DNA of 64,000 nt from an uncultured Clostridia bacterium (lineage in GTDB: Bacteria; Bacillota; Clostridia; Oscillospirales; Oscillospiraceae). The position numbers and the translations under genes are program-made. The stretch is taken from the NCBI GenBank assembly GCA_946531435.1, contig CAMNAO010000001.1, positions 1 to 64,000 of the forward strand, in the 5' to 3' direction. Under the pieces are notes generated by a model. The model ran no database searches and was not told the DNA's origin. It saw only the letters and a list, made by a program, of their open reading frames with translations. Below are positions 8,876-15,783 of this stretch, in pieces (position 1 is the stretch's first letter; every line of letters begins with the position of its first letter).

Positions 8876-9460
8876 ATGGAAGAAACACTCTGCGGAGTCT
8901 ACCCCGTTGTGACTCCCGATCCCGAAGCAGCGGGAGAGCTTCGACTGAATCGGGAGGGCGCCTATTATCGCCTTCGTTACAACGGCCCTCTCCTTTCGAA
9001 GCCCATGCGGCTATGGGCGCTGGGCAGGGAACGCTGGCTGAAGCTGGGCGTCCCCTGCCCCGATGGCGGAAGCGCGACCCTGAATCGGCGGCTGAGCGCT
9101 GACGTGCTGAGGCCTCTGGGGGGCATAATCTCCCTTGTCCGCCTCTTTCCGCCGGATTGCACGCCGGAAGCCCCGGCTCACCCCGCCAAAAACGCGCCGT
9201 CGCCATCAGGCCCCAAAGCCTGGCGGCCGGATGGCTGGGCTCCCCTGCCGGAAGGAGAACGATCTGAAATTCCCGGCAGCGCGGAGGTCTATATCCGTTT
9301 GTTTCAAGGTCACCGGCTTGCCGCGCTCCCATTGAATCACGAATCTCCCTTCCCCTTCCCCGAAATTCTGCGCTATGGCACCCCCCGGAGCATTGACGGG
9401 AGGGTCCTCTTGGTATATGAAATCCGACACGGAAGGCTTTGCCCACTGCAGTCATTTTGA
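8876..9460 (+). CDS. Hypothetical protein
   Basis: 194 residues, not recognised. ATG 8876 is preceded by a very strong GGGAGGAGG site. The N-terminal half resembles a small beta domain (YYRLRYNGPLLSKPMRLWAL). A Pro/Ala/Lys-rich linker (about residues 100-135) leads to a C-terminal piece ending in YEIRHGRLCPLQSF. No signal peptide or membrane segment. It starts 40 nt after mazF and may be co-transcribed, but nothing suggests an antitoxin fold. Confidence 0.6.
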   Translation: MEETLCGVYPVVTPDPEAAGELRLNREGAYYRLRYNGPLLSKPMRLWALGRERWLKLGVPCPDGGSATLNRRLSADVLRPLGGIISLVRLFPPDCTPEAPAHPAKNAPSPSGPKAWRPDGWAPLPEGERSEIPGSAEVYIRLFQGHRLAALPLNHESPFPFPEILRYGTPRSIDGRVLLVYEIRHGRLCPLQSF

Positions 9461-9501
9461 TCAAAGAATAGACAAAAACCATGAATTTTCTTTGAATCCC
9501 C

Positions 9502-9530
9502 TTTACACAAAAGGAAAAAAAGGCTATAAT
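9502..9530 (+). promoter_or_regulatory. Sigma-A promoter of ireB
   Basis: TTTACA (9502-9507), 17 nt, TATAAT (9525-9530), 40 nt upstream of the ireB start. Confidence 0.88.
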
Positions 9531-9570
9531 GAAAGAGCGATTCCGGATATCTTTGGAGGAGGGGACTTTG

Positions 9571-9825
9571 ATGGATACAGATTTCGAAAAACGTACAAGG
9601 CCCTTTGAGGCCATCGATTCCCACCGGGAGATCAAGGAGATCCTCACCTCCGTCTACAACTCTCTCCGGGTGAAGGGTTATAATCCCGTTAACCAGATCG
9701 TAGGGTATATTCTTTCCGAGGATCCTACATATATCACAAATTATAACGGCGCCAGAACGCTGATTTGCCGCCTCGACCGGGATGAGCTTCTTCAGGAGCT
9801 GGTCCTGAACTATCTTCAGAATTAA
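9571..9825 (+). CDS. ireB: IreB-family regulatory phosphoprotein (UPF0297)
   Basis: 84-residue cytoplasmic protein. The family's conserved core is clear: [20 protein letters not shown], then [18 protein letters not shown] and a [10 protein letters not shown] tail. In enterococci IreB is phosphorylated by the Ser/Thr kinase IreK and affects cephalosporin resistance; that role here is by analogy. ATG 9571 with GGAGGAGG is preferred to the upstream in-frame ATG at 9529, which overlaps the -10 box. Monocistronic between its own promoter and terminator. Confidence 0.93.
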   Translation: MDTDFEKRTRPFEAIDSHREIKEILTSVYNSLRVKGYNPVNQIVGYILSEDPTYITNYNGARTLICRLDRDELLQELVLNYLQN

Positions 9826-9832
9826 AGCAAAA

Positions 9833-9870
9833 AAAGCGGTGAAGCGTCCCTTCACCGCTTTCCCTTATCT
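9833..9870 (+). terminator. Terminator after ireB
   Basis: Arms AAAGCGGTGAA (9833-9843) and TTCACCGCTTT (9851-9861), then a T-rich tail. From here to about 9980 I see no gene or clear site. Confidence 0.8.
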
Positions 9871-9985
9871 TTCCCATTCCCCTGCTGCTATTCCTTTTGC
9901 GGAAGATTTTACCAAAAAAGTGCTTTAATTGAGATAGAATGCCCGTTTTTCTTAATTATTACCCAAGCATGACAGTCTTTTATCA

Positions 9986-10014
9986 TTGACGGAATCCGCA
10001 AAGCATGGTATAAT
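9986..10014 (+). promoter_or_regulatory. Strong sigma-A promoter of the 97-residue protein gene
   Basis: TTGACG (9986-9991), 17 nt, perfect TATAAT (10009-10014). Transcription should start about 10021, which leaves a ~195-nt untranslated leader. Confidence 0.9.
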
Positions 10015-10038
10015 ACCCTTTAGAGTGGGTATTATACC
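10007..10038. promoter_or_regulatory. 12-bp inverted repeat overlapping the -10 box (operator-like)
   Basis: Arms GGTATAATACCC (10007-10018) and GGGTATTATACC (10027-10038) are exact reverse complements, 8 nt apart. The left arm contains the -10 box and the right arm lies just inside the transcript. This geometry suits a repressor operator. The right arm is followed by T-rich sequence, so a terminator for upstream readthrough is the alternative. Confidence 0.55.
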
Positions 10039-10155
10039 TTTTTCTTTTGCACTCGTATCTATGCCGTTTTTGGCACCGGAGGGGTGCGCATCGGCCTTGC
10101 TTTTCTCCCGGCATCGAGGCTGTGAACATACAGGCGAGCCTGTCACGCCCACTCT
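10022..10155 (+). ncRNA. Candidate structured 5' leader RNA
   Basis: The first nucleotides of the predicted transcript, AGAGTGGG (10022-10029), are complementary to CCCACTCT (10148-10155) and would close a 134-nt domain. Inside are ATGCCG/CGGCAT (10061-10066 with 10109-10114), GCACC/GGTGC (10073-10077 with 10083-10087) and AGGCT/AGCCT (10117-10121 with 10137-10141). A further stem, GACCGG/CCGGTC (10164-10169 with 10179-10184), precedes the ribosome site. I cannot match it to a known riboswitch class. Confidence 0.45.
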
Positions 10156-10216
10156 TTCCCGTTGACCGGTGATCCACCCCGGTCCTGGCAGGCAATCGCC
10201 GGAAATGGAGTTTTCA

Positions 10217-10510
10217 ATGGCAGAAACCACCAAAGAAATCCTTACCTATAAGGGGCATCCCCTTCGGCGAAAGGGCACAATCCTGTATTACGGCAGCATG
10301 GAGGACAAATACATCTGCATGCTCCAGATTACAGGCAGCAAGACCGAGAACGATCTGGAGATGGCTACCAAGGTATCGGTTCAGCTGCAGCTCACGGATC
10401 CCGATCTGAAATCCCGTGACAGGGTTGTAAAGAAAACAGAAAAGGACGGGCTCTACGCCGCCATGGATGTGGCCGCCGTCTGGCTTCAGCGGGCACTCGC
10501 CTCGGCGTAA
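10217..10510 (+). CDS. Conserved clostridial small protein of unknown function
   Basis: 97 residues, no signal peptide or membrane segment. Starts MAETTKEILTYKGHPLRR; the middle reads TILYYGSMEDKYICMLQI, and the C-terminal third is helical and ends in WLQRALASA. I believe it is a widespread uncharacterised clostridial protein, but no function is known to me. ATG 10217 with TGGAG 6 nt upstream is preferred over the ATG at 10169. It sits between a long structured leader and the NlpC/P60 gene, 17 nt before it, so the two are probably co-transcribed. Confidence 0.75.
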   Translation: MAETTKEILTYKGHPLRRKGTILYYGSMEDKYICMLQITGSKTENDLEMATKVSVQLQLTDPDLKSRDRVVKKTEKDGLYAAMDVAAVWLQRALASA

Positions 10511-10527
10511 GGCCGAAAGGAGAAGAT

Positions 10528-12414
10528 ATGAGAGAGAGAAAAAGCATCCTCACCCTGCTCCTGCTGCTGGCCCTTGTTTTATCCGGCATGGCGGTCCCCG
10601 CCAGGGCGGACGGAAAGATCGCCTATGGCGCGGCCACGGTGAACGCCGCCGTGCTGAACGTGCGTTCCGGCCCCGGCAAGGACAACTCCATCGTGGGAAC
10701 CGTCACCAACGGGTCCATCGTGGTCATTCTGGAGCAGACAAACAACGATTGGTATAAGATCAATTTTGAAGGTACTGTTGGCTACGTCAGCACTGAATAT
10801 CTGCAATATGTGGTAACATCAGCTAACTTCACCGCCAGGGGCACCGTCACCGCGGACAGCGTCCGTGTCCGCAAAGGTCCCGGCACCAGCTATGACACCG
10901 TATCCAATTGCGCCCACGGGGAAAATGTGGACGTTATCGGGATCAACAGCGGCTGGTATAAGATTGTGACCGGCGCCGGGATCACCGGCTACATCCGCAG
11001 CGATCTCATGGGCGTCACCGGCGGTCGGGCCGCGGGGAACGTCCCCTCCACCACACCGGAGAGCGGCACCTCCACGGAGCCCACCGGTACGGTCACCGAG
11101 ACCGACGGTGTTGTCATGGGCTGGGGCGTCCGGTTCCGCACCGGGCCCGGTATGAACTATGACTTCATCACATCCCTCAACCGGGGGACCAAAGTGACTG
11201 TGATCGGCACCGAGGGCGATTGGTACCGCTGCATCTACGACGGGAAGACCGGCTACCTCAATACGACCCTGGTAACGCTGGACACCTCCACAACCCGTCC
11301 CGCCAGCAATTCCACTCAGGCAAACGAGACCAAGGGCACCGTCAACGGCTCCTCCGTCCGCTTCCGGGAATCTGGCTCCACCAGCGCGAAGGTCATTGCC
11401 TCCCTGGCCAAGGGCACTGTTGTCACGGTCCTTGGGACCGAGGGTGACTGGTACCGCTGCAGCTATAATAACAAAACCGGCTACATCAGCAAGACCTATG
11501 TGACCGTCAGCGGGAGTGAGACTGCCCCCTCTGACCCGACACCCTCAACCCCCTCTTCCAGCACCGGCAAGCCTGTGGTCGTGGCCAACAGTCTTCGGCT
11601 TCGGAGCGGCCCCGATACCACCAACGGCATACTTGCCACCCTCAGCAAGGGTACGCAGGTTAGTGTTTTGAGCGCGTCAAACGGCTGGCTGAAGGTTTCT
11701 GTGGACGATCTCACCGGCTGGGTCAGCGGCGAGTATATTTCCCTTACAGGGGACAGCAACGTGTCTCTCGGGACCGTGAAGGGGACCAGCGTCCGCTTCC
11801 GCAGCGGCGCCGGAACCAACAACAGCATTCTGGCCACCATGCCAGTCAACGCCCGCCTCTGTGTCTACGGCACGGAGAACGATTGGGTAAAGTGCAGCTA
11901 CAACGGCAAGATCGGCTATATCAGTGCGAGCTATGTCAATCTGGACGGTTCCTCCTCCCTTCTTGGCAGCGGCAGTACAGGGACGACCACCACCGAGGTC
12001 CCCACCATCAACCACAACGCAAGCCTTGGGGAGCAGATCGCACAGTACGCCTGCCAGTTCTACAAGTACCCCTACGTCTACGGCGAGGAGAGCCCCTCCA
12101 AGGGCTTTGACTGCTCCGGTCTGGTGTACTACGTTTATCACAGCCACTACGGCTACAGCATGCACCGCACCGCCTCCACCCAATATCGCTATGACGGCGT
12201 CTATGTGAACAAGAGTGAGCTTCAGCCCGGCGACCTGGTTTTCTTCAACGGCGACGGCAGCGGCGTCACCCATGTAGGCATTTTCGTCGGCTCCGGCCAA
12301 TACGGTTCCAGCACCTTTATCCACGCCTCCGGCACCGGCGTCGGCGTCATCTACAGCGACCTGAACAGCTCCTATTACAACCGTGTTTACTACGGCGCCA
12401 AGCGTATCGTATAA
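10528..12414 (+). CDS. Secreted cell-wall hydrolase with six SH3b domains and NlpC/P60
   Basis: 628 residues: signal peptide (about 1-27, ending near ARA), six bacterial SH3 domains (to about residue 475; each has an LNVRSGPG-type start and a GYVS-type end), a Ser/Thr/Pro linker, then an NlpC/P60 peptidase domain. Catalytic Cys529 (FDCSGL), His582 (THVGIF) and His599 (FIHASG) are present. In this family the enzyme cuts peptide stems of peptidoglycan, typically gamma-D-Glu-diamino acid bonds. The SH3b repeats probably bind the wall. AAAGGAG precedes the start by a few bases. Confidence 0.93.
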   Translation: MRERKSILTLLLLLALVLSGMAVPARADGKIAYGAATVNAAVLNVRSGPGKDNSIVGTVTNGSIVVILEQTNNDWYKINFEGTVGYVSTEYLQYVVTSANFTARGTVTADSVRVRKGPGTSYDTVSNCAHGENVDVIGINSGWYKIVTGAGITGYIRSDLMGVTGGRAAGNVPSTTPESGTSTEPTGTVTETDGVVMGWGVRFRTGPGMNYDFITSLNRGTKVTVIGTEGDWYRCIYDGKTGYLNTTLVTLDTSTTRPASNSTQANETKGTVNGSSVRFRESGSTSAKVIASLAKGTVVTVLGTEGDWYRCSYNNKTGYISKTYVTVSGSETAPSDPTPSTPSSSTGKPVVVANSLRLRSGPDTTNGILATLSKGTQVSVLSASNGWLKVSVDDLTGWVSGEYISLTGDSNVSLGTVKGTSVRFRSGAGTNNSILATMPVNARLCVYGTENDWVKCSYNGKIGYISASYVNLDGSSSLLGSGSTGTTTTEVPTINHNASLGEQIAQYACQFYKYPYVYGEESPSKGFDCSGLVYYVYHSHYGYSMHRTASTQYRYDGVYVNKSELQPGDLVFFNGDGSGVTHVGIFVGSGQYGSSTFIHASGTGVGVIYSDLNSSYYNRVYYGAKRIV

Positions 12415-12427
12415 TCCATTCAATGTG

Positions 12428-12463
12428 AAAGACTGCCGCAGCACTGCCGCGGCAGTCTTTTTT
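12428..12463 (+). terminator. Terminator after the NlpC/P60 gene
   Basis: Arms AAAGACTGCCGC (12428-12439) and GCGGCAGTCTTT (12449-12460), followed by TTTTTT through 12463. The ribosome site of the next gene starts immediately after. Confidence 0.9.
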
Positions 12464-12473
12464 GAGGAAGGCC

Positions 12474-13316
12474 ATGAAAGAATTATTGTATCGCATCATC
12501 GCATTGGATCTTGACGGGACCCTGCTGAATGATCGGAAGGAAATCAGTCCGCGCACTTACCGCGCGCTGGCGGAAGCGCACCGCATGGGTGCGGAAATCG
12601 TACCCTCAACAGGCCGTATTTACAACACCCTTCCGGAGACGGTAGCACGTCTCCCCTTTCTCCGCTATATTATCGAGGCCAACGGCGCCCAGGTCTATGA
12701 TATCCGGGAGCACAAGGTTCTTCACCAGGCCCTTTTGGATCTGGACAAGGCCATGGAGATCTACCGCTATCTGGATGAGATCGACTGTATCTACGACTGC
12801 TATCTGGACGGCAAGGGCTATTGCCCCGCTGCGTTTTATGCTATAGCCGAAAAGTACACGAGTGACGGCTATGACACAGCCCATTTCCTCGGCACCCGCA
12901 GTCCTCTGTCGGACTACAAAAGCGCTCTCATAGCCCGTGGTGAAGCCCTGCAGAAGATTTCCATCTTCTTTCAGCATCGGGAGGAAAAGATTCCGGTGAT
13001 GGAGGCGCTGACAAACCGCTTCCCATGGGCTGCCATCTCCACCTCCGTTCCCAACAACATTGAAATCAATTCTTCCCTGGCCACCAAGGGGGAAGCCATT
13101 CGCTTCCTCTGCCGACATCTGGGGACCGATCTTGACCACGTCATTGCCTTCGGTGACTCCATAAACGATCTGGACGCCATCCGAACAGCAGGAACCGGCG
13201 TCGCCATGGGAAACGCTCTCCCTATTGTCAAGGAGGCAGCCGATATCGTCACCGGCACCAATGAGCAGGACGGTATTGCAATGGTACTGGAGGAAAAAAT
13301 GCTGTCTTGCGTCTGA
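12474..13316 (+). CDS. Cof-type HAD-superfamily phosphatase
   Basis: 280 residues. HAD motif I ALDLDGTLLND near the N-terminus gives the nucleophile Asp and acid/base Asp. Motif II is PSTGR, Lys is in TKGEAIRFLCRHLG, and motif IV is GDSINDLDAIRTAG. The C2B-type cap lies between. The family dephosphorylates sugar phosphates, nucleotides or flavin mononucleotide; the substrate cannot be told from sequence. ATG 12474 with GAGG 6 nt upstream is chosen over a TTG at 12462 in the terminator tail. It probably lacks its own strong promoter and may depend on readthrough. Confidence 0.9.
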   Translation: MKELLYRIIALDLDGTLLNDRKEISPRTYRALAEAHRMGAEIVPSTGRIYNTLPETVARLPFLRYIIEANGAQVYDIREHKVLHQALLDLDKAMEIYRYLDEIDCIYDCYLDGKGYCPAAFYAIAEKYTSDGYDTAHFLGTRSPLSDYKSALIARGEALQKISIFFQHREEKIPVMEALTNRFPWAAISTSVPNNIEINSSLATKGEAIRFLCRHLGTDLDHVIAFGDSINDLDAIRTAGTGVAMGNALPIVKEAADIVTGTNEQDGIAMVLEEKMLSCV

Positions 13317-13533
13317 TGGCTATTACAGTTTGTATATTCATCTTTCCAGCACTGCATTCCCTATTCGTTTTTCATTGCATACTTCCCATGTCAAGGGAAA
13401 AATGACTACGAAAAAGATTTCAGATACTTCCATTTTTTTGGCGAATCATGCCTATTGACAGCCTGTTTTCTTATTCTCCTTTTCCTCCAAAAAGTTGACG
13501 TAAGCCGACAGCAGACAGAACTACTACAAATAG

Positions 13534-13563
13534 TTATTCACATTATCCACACAGTTTTCCACA
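13534..13563 (+). promoter_or_regulatory. Cluster of three DnaA-type boxes
   Basis: TTATTCACA (13534-13542), TTATCCACA (13543-13551) and TTTTCCACA (13555-13563) stand in the same orientation. The second matches the DnaA box consensus TTATNCACA perfectly, as does the first; the third has one change. They lie in a 718-bp gene-free interval (13317-14034) that otherwise shows only a terminator-like hairpin and scattered short palindromes. Confidence 0.65.
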
Positions 13564-13603
13564 CCTCAAAACGCCGCTATTTGGCCGTTTTGAGGTTTTC
13601 CTT
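13563..13603 (+). terminator. Hairpin with T-rich tail next to the DnaA boxes
   Basis: Arms ACCTCAAAACG (13563-13573) and CGTTTTGAGGT (13586-13596), then TTTCCTTT. It is intrinsic-terminator-like on the plus strand, although no gene directly precedes it. Confidence 0.6.
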
Positions 13604-14034
13604 TGAAAAACTCCACCTCCGAAAAGGCAAGGTAGCCCCCTTCGGAAAAGTGGTTTTTCAGTGAACATAAAACGGTATTCATTGATATCGAATGGACCGC
13701 TTTTGTCGTTTTCGGACAAAGATAAAAACAGGAGTATCCCTTTGCGGAAGACTCCTGCATCTGTGATTATATGGTCCTTTCTCTGCCGGGAAACCTTATT
13801 GCAAAGTGAACTCAAGCCCGTTAGGCGAACGGGCACTGACCCCCTTTTCTTTCTTCCTGCTTCATTATTCCGACGAGTACCTTCTTCACCCACTTTATGA
13901 GGTGATACAGGTTCCTTCGAAAAACGCAAGTATCCTTAATAGCGTCATCCCTTTCATCATCCACCCATCAATGGCCCATAAGAGAGAATAACCGACACTG
14001 GAGAGGAAAAGGCGGAATGCTTGATCCCTTTTCA

Positions 14035-15039
14035 TCACCCCATGTACTCTGAAAAATTTATGGGAGCAGTCAGCGCTTTTTCTGTTTCGTTGAGGCATAT
14101 TCTGATGGCATCAGGATCGTCTCCCGCTTTCTTCAGGGCCTGAACTCTTGTATACCACAGCGGCTTGAGACAGCGGTACAGCATCAGCGCCGCATGCTTT
14201 TCGATGTCCGAGAAGCGATAGTATTCTGAAGCGATCTTCAAGGCTTCACAGATTCCCGAAACGCCGTTGTTTTCACGGATAAGGTAATTGAGAAAAACAT
14301 CCCTGCCGCAGAGGTTGAAATCATATACTCCGACAAATCCGCCTTCATCATTCAGGAGGATATTTGACGCATTGAGATCGGCCTGAAAAACGGAGGTCGG
14401 AAGCTTTTTATAGATCGGCTCAAGCGCGGCTCTGTTCTCCGTCCATAGGCGCCAGATCCTTTCTGTCTGTTCCGCGAATTCTTCGGGAAGCGTATCCGCA
14501 GTTTGCTTCCAGGCAATAGCGTTTTCAAGCACTTCATCCGTCTTGTCGCTGGGGCAGAAGGTCTCAAACAGGCAGTAAGCCGAAGGATACTCCGTATAAT
14601 CGAGATACAGGGATGCCACCCTTGCTGTCATCCGCCAGATGTCGCGTCTATACCTGTTATACAGCTCTTCGTTCTGCCCGTAGTCCTCCGAAAACCTGTC
14701 TTCAACAGGATGGAAGGGCGCATACTCCTCAGCATAAGCCGCGCATCTGTGCCCGTTATAGTCAACCATGGGGAATTGCCCCGATTTGTCCCGAAAGATC
14801 CTCGGGCAGTAGTAACCGAGCTTCCGGTATTCTTCCGCCGTTCGCTGCCAAACGGAAATCTTTTCGGGGAATGTGAAATCATTATCGGCCAGCTTCAGAA
14901 CATATTTGCTGCCCAAAGACGTTCCGATAATAAAGGTCGCTCTGAAATCCGCATCGCCCCGGCTCGTATCGATCAGGCGAACCTCGTTTGGCGTATCGTC
15001 AAAAAACAGTGAAAAGATTTCTTTGATCTCCTCATGCAT
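14035..15039 (-). CDS. Phosphotransferase-family (APH-like) kinase
   Basis: 334 residues, protein-kinase-like fold of the aminoglycoside/choline phosphotransferase type. Residues 217-226 (VFQADLNASN) match the Brenner motif; Gln219 replaces the usual His, but the catalytic Asp221 and the metal-binding Asn are kept. VYDFN (Asp240) supplies the second metal ligand. The N-lobe has a likely ATP lysine in SKYVLKL. The substrate is unknown: antibiotic, homoserine, choline or a sugar are all possible. It has lower GC than its neighbours and is flanked by repeats, so it may be acquired. GAGG precedes the ATG. Confidence 0.8.
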   Translation of the reverse strand: MHEEIKEIFSLFFDDTPNEVRLIDTSRGDADFRATFIIGTSLGSKYVLKLADNDFTFPEKISVWQRTAEEYRKLGYYCPRIFRDKSGQFPMVDYNGHRCAAYAEEYAPFHPVEDRFSEDYGQNEELYNRYRRDIWRMTARVASLYLDYTEYPSAYCLFETFCPSDKTDEVLENAIAWKQTADTLPEEFAEQTERIWRLWTENRAALEPIYKKLPTSVFQADLNASNILLNDEGGFVGVYDFNLCGRDVFLNYLIRENNGVSGICEALKIASEYYRFSDIEKHAALMLYRCLKPLWYTRVQALKKAGDDPDAIRICLNETEKALTAPINFSEYMG

Positions 15040-15100
15040 CTGCGTTTCCTCGCATTTTTGTTTTTTGCAGAGTGATTTGAACTCACAAAATAATCAAGTG

Positions 15101-15275
15101 ATCTATCTCGCTGATGATCCATGATGTTGCCGCCGCAGCGGCTAATGCTGCTTCTCCGCTCACGCTCCGAAAGGATATTGCGCCACTTCGCGCCGCAATG
15201 ATGAAATGTTTGCCCTTATATCCCGCAGGATAGATCATCAGCGAAGAGACATCATTGCCGAAGGCAGCATCAATT
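15101..15275. repeat. Intergenic palindromic repeat element
   Basis: CGCTGATGATC (15109-15119) is repeated inverted as GATCATCAGCG (15233-15243). Both are followed, in mirrored order, by ATGATG/CATCAT and GCCG-rich blocks, and the interior holds GCGC-cacttc-GCGC. No coding frame is convincing. The texture is that of degenerate intergenic repeats common in gut clostridia (recollection, not searched). Confidence 0.5.
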
Positions 15276-15298
15276 GCCCGACACGGAAAACATCATTC

Positions 15299-15336
15299 AA
15301 AAAAGCGTCTTTTGCCTAACGACAAAAGACGCTTTT
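15299..15336 (-). terminator. Terminator of the tRNA-Ser transcript
   Basis: Arms AAAAGCGTCTTTTG (15301-15314) and CAAAAGACGCTTTT (15323-15336). On the minus strand a T run follows, just after the first tRNA end. Confidence 0.88.
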
Positions 15337-15340
15337 CTGT

Positions 15341-15432
15341 TGGCGGAGAAGGAGGGATTTGAACCCTCGCGCGCGGTTTAGACGCCTACTCCCTTAGCAG
15401 GGGAGCCCCTTCGGCCTCTTGGGTACTTCTCC
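15341..15432 (-). tRNA. tRNA-Ser (anticodon GCT)
   Basis: Minus-strand class II tRNA of 92 nt including encoded CCA. Acceptor GGAGAAG pairs with CTTCTCC. The anticodon loop CTGCTAA gives GCT, reading AGC/AGU. There is a long variable arm and a T-arm GGGTTCAAATCCC. It lies 65 bp downstream of a second tRNA-Ser. Confidence 0.95.
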
Positions 15433-15497
15433 AGGTCGAATGACAACGCAATATTTCCATTGGCGGAACGGAAGGTTCGCCCCCGTTCCGCCATGGA

Positions 15498-15586
15498 TGG
15501 CGGAGAGAGTGGGATTCGAACCCACGGTGCGTTTCCGCACAACGGTTTTCAAGACCGGCCCGTTATAACCACTTCGGTATCTCTCC
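15498..15586 (-). tRNA. tRNA-Ser (anticodon TGA)
   Basis: Minus-strand class II tRNA of 89 nt including CCA. Acceptor GGAGAGA pairs with TCTCTCC. The anticodon loop contains TGA, reading UCA. Long variable arm, and T-arm GGGTTCGAATCCC. First gene of a two-tRNA transcript. Confidence 0.96.
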
Positions 15587-15606
15587 ATGGTCTCGAACGC
15601 CATAGA

Positions 15607-15635
15607 ATAATAACATGTCGTCTCTCATTTGTCAA
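15607..15635 (-). promoter_or_regulatory. Sigma-A promoter of the tRNA-Ser pair
   Basis: Minus strand: TTGACA (15635-15630), 17 nt, TATTAT (15612-15607), about 20 nt before the first tRNA. Confidence 0.88.
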
Positions 15636-15723
15636 TACCAAATTCCCGGCTTCCTTTCCCTCCCTCAAATCCTTCGACTCGGTTTTGTGCGGATTTTGTC
15701 ACGTTTCCCATGCCTCCTTTCCC

Positions 15724-15752
15724 TTGTCTGCAGATTCCAATATGTGTATAAT
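15724..15752 (+). promoter_or_regulatory. Sigma-A promoter of the Gfo/Idh/MocA gene
   Basis: TTGTCT (15724-15729), 17 nt, TATAAT (15747-15752), followed by AAGGAGG before the start. Confidence 0.8.
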
Positions 15753-15783
15753 ATGATCAGAAATCTTCTTAAGGAGGTACAGC

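Noticed and set aside
10528..12414. Tandem DNA repeats in the NlpC/P60 gene as a separate repeat feature
   Set aside because: The periodicity reflects six diverged SH3b domains at the protein level, not recent DNA repeats.
13543..13929. Minus-strand open frame of 128 codons in the gene-free region
   Set aside because: It runs through the DnaA boxes and a hairpin, lacks a ribosome site, and its composition resembles non-coding palindromic sequence.
13317..14034. Chromosomal origin oriC
   Set aside because: There are DnaA boxes, but no dnaA/dnaN/rpmH genes nearby and no clear AT-rich unwinding element; reported only as a box cluster.
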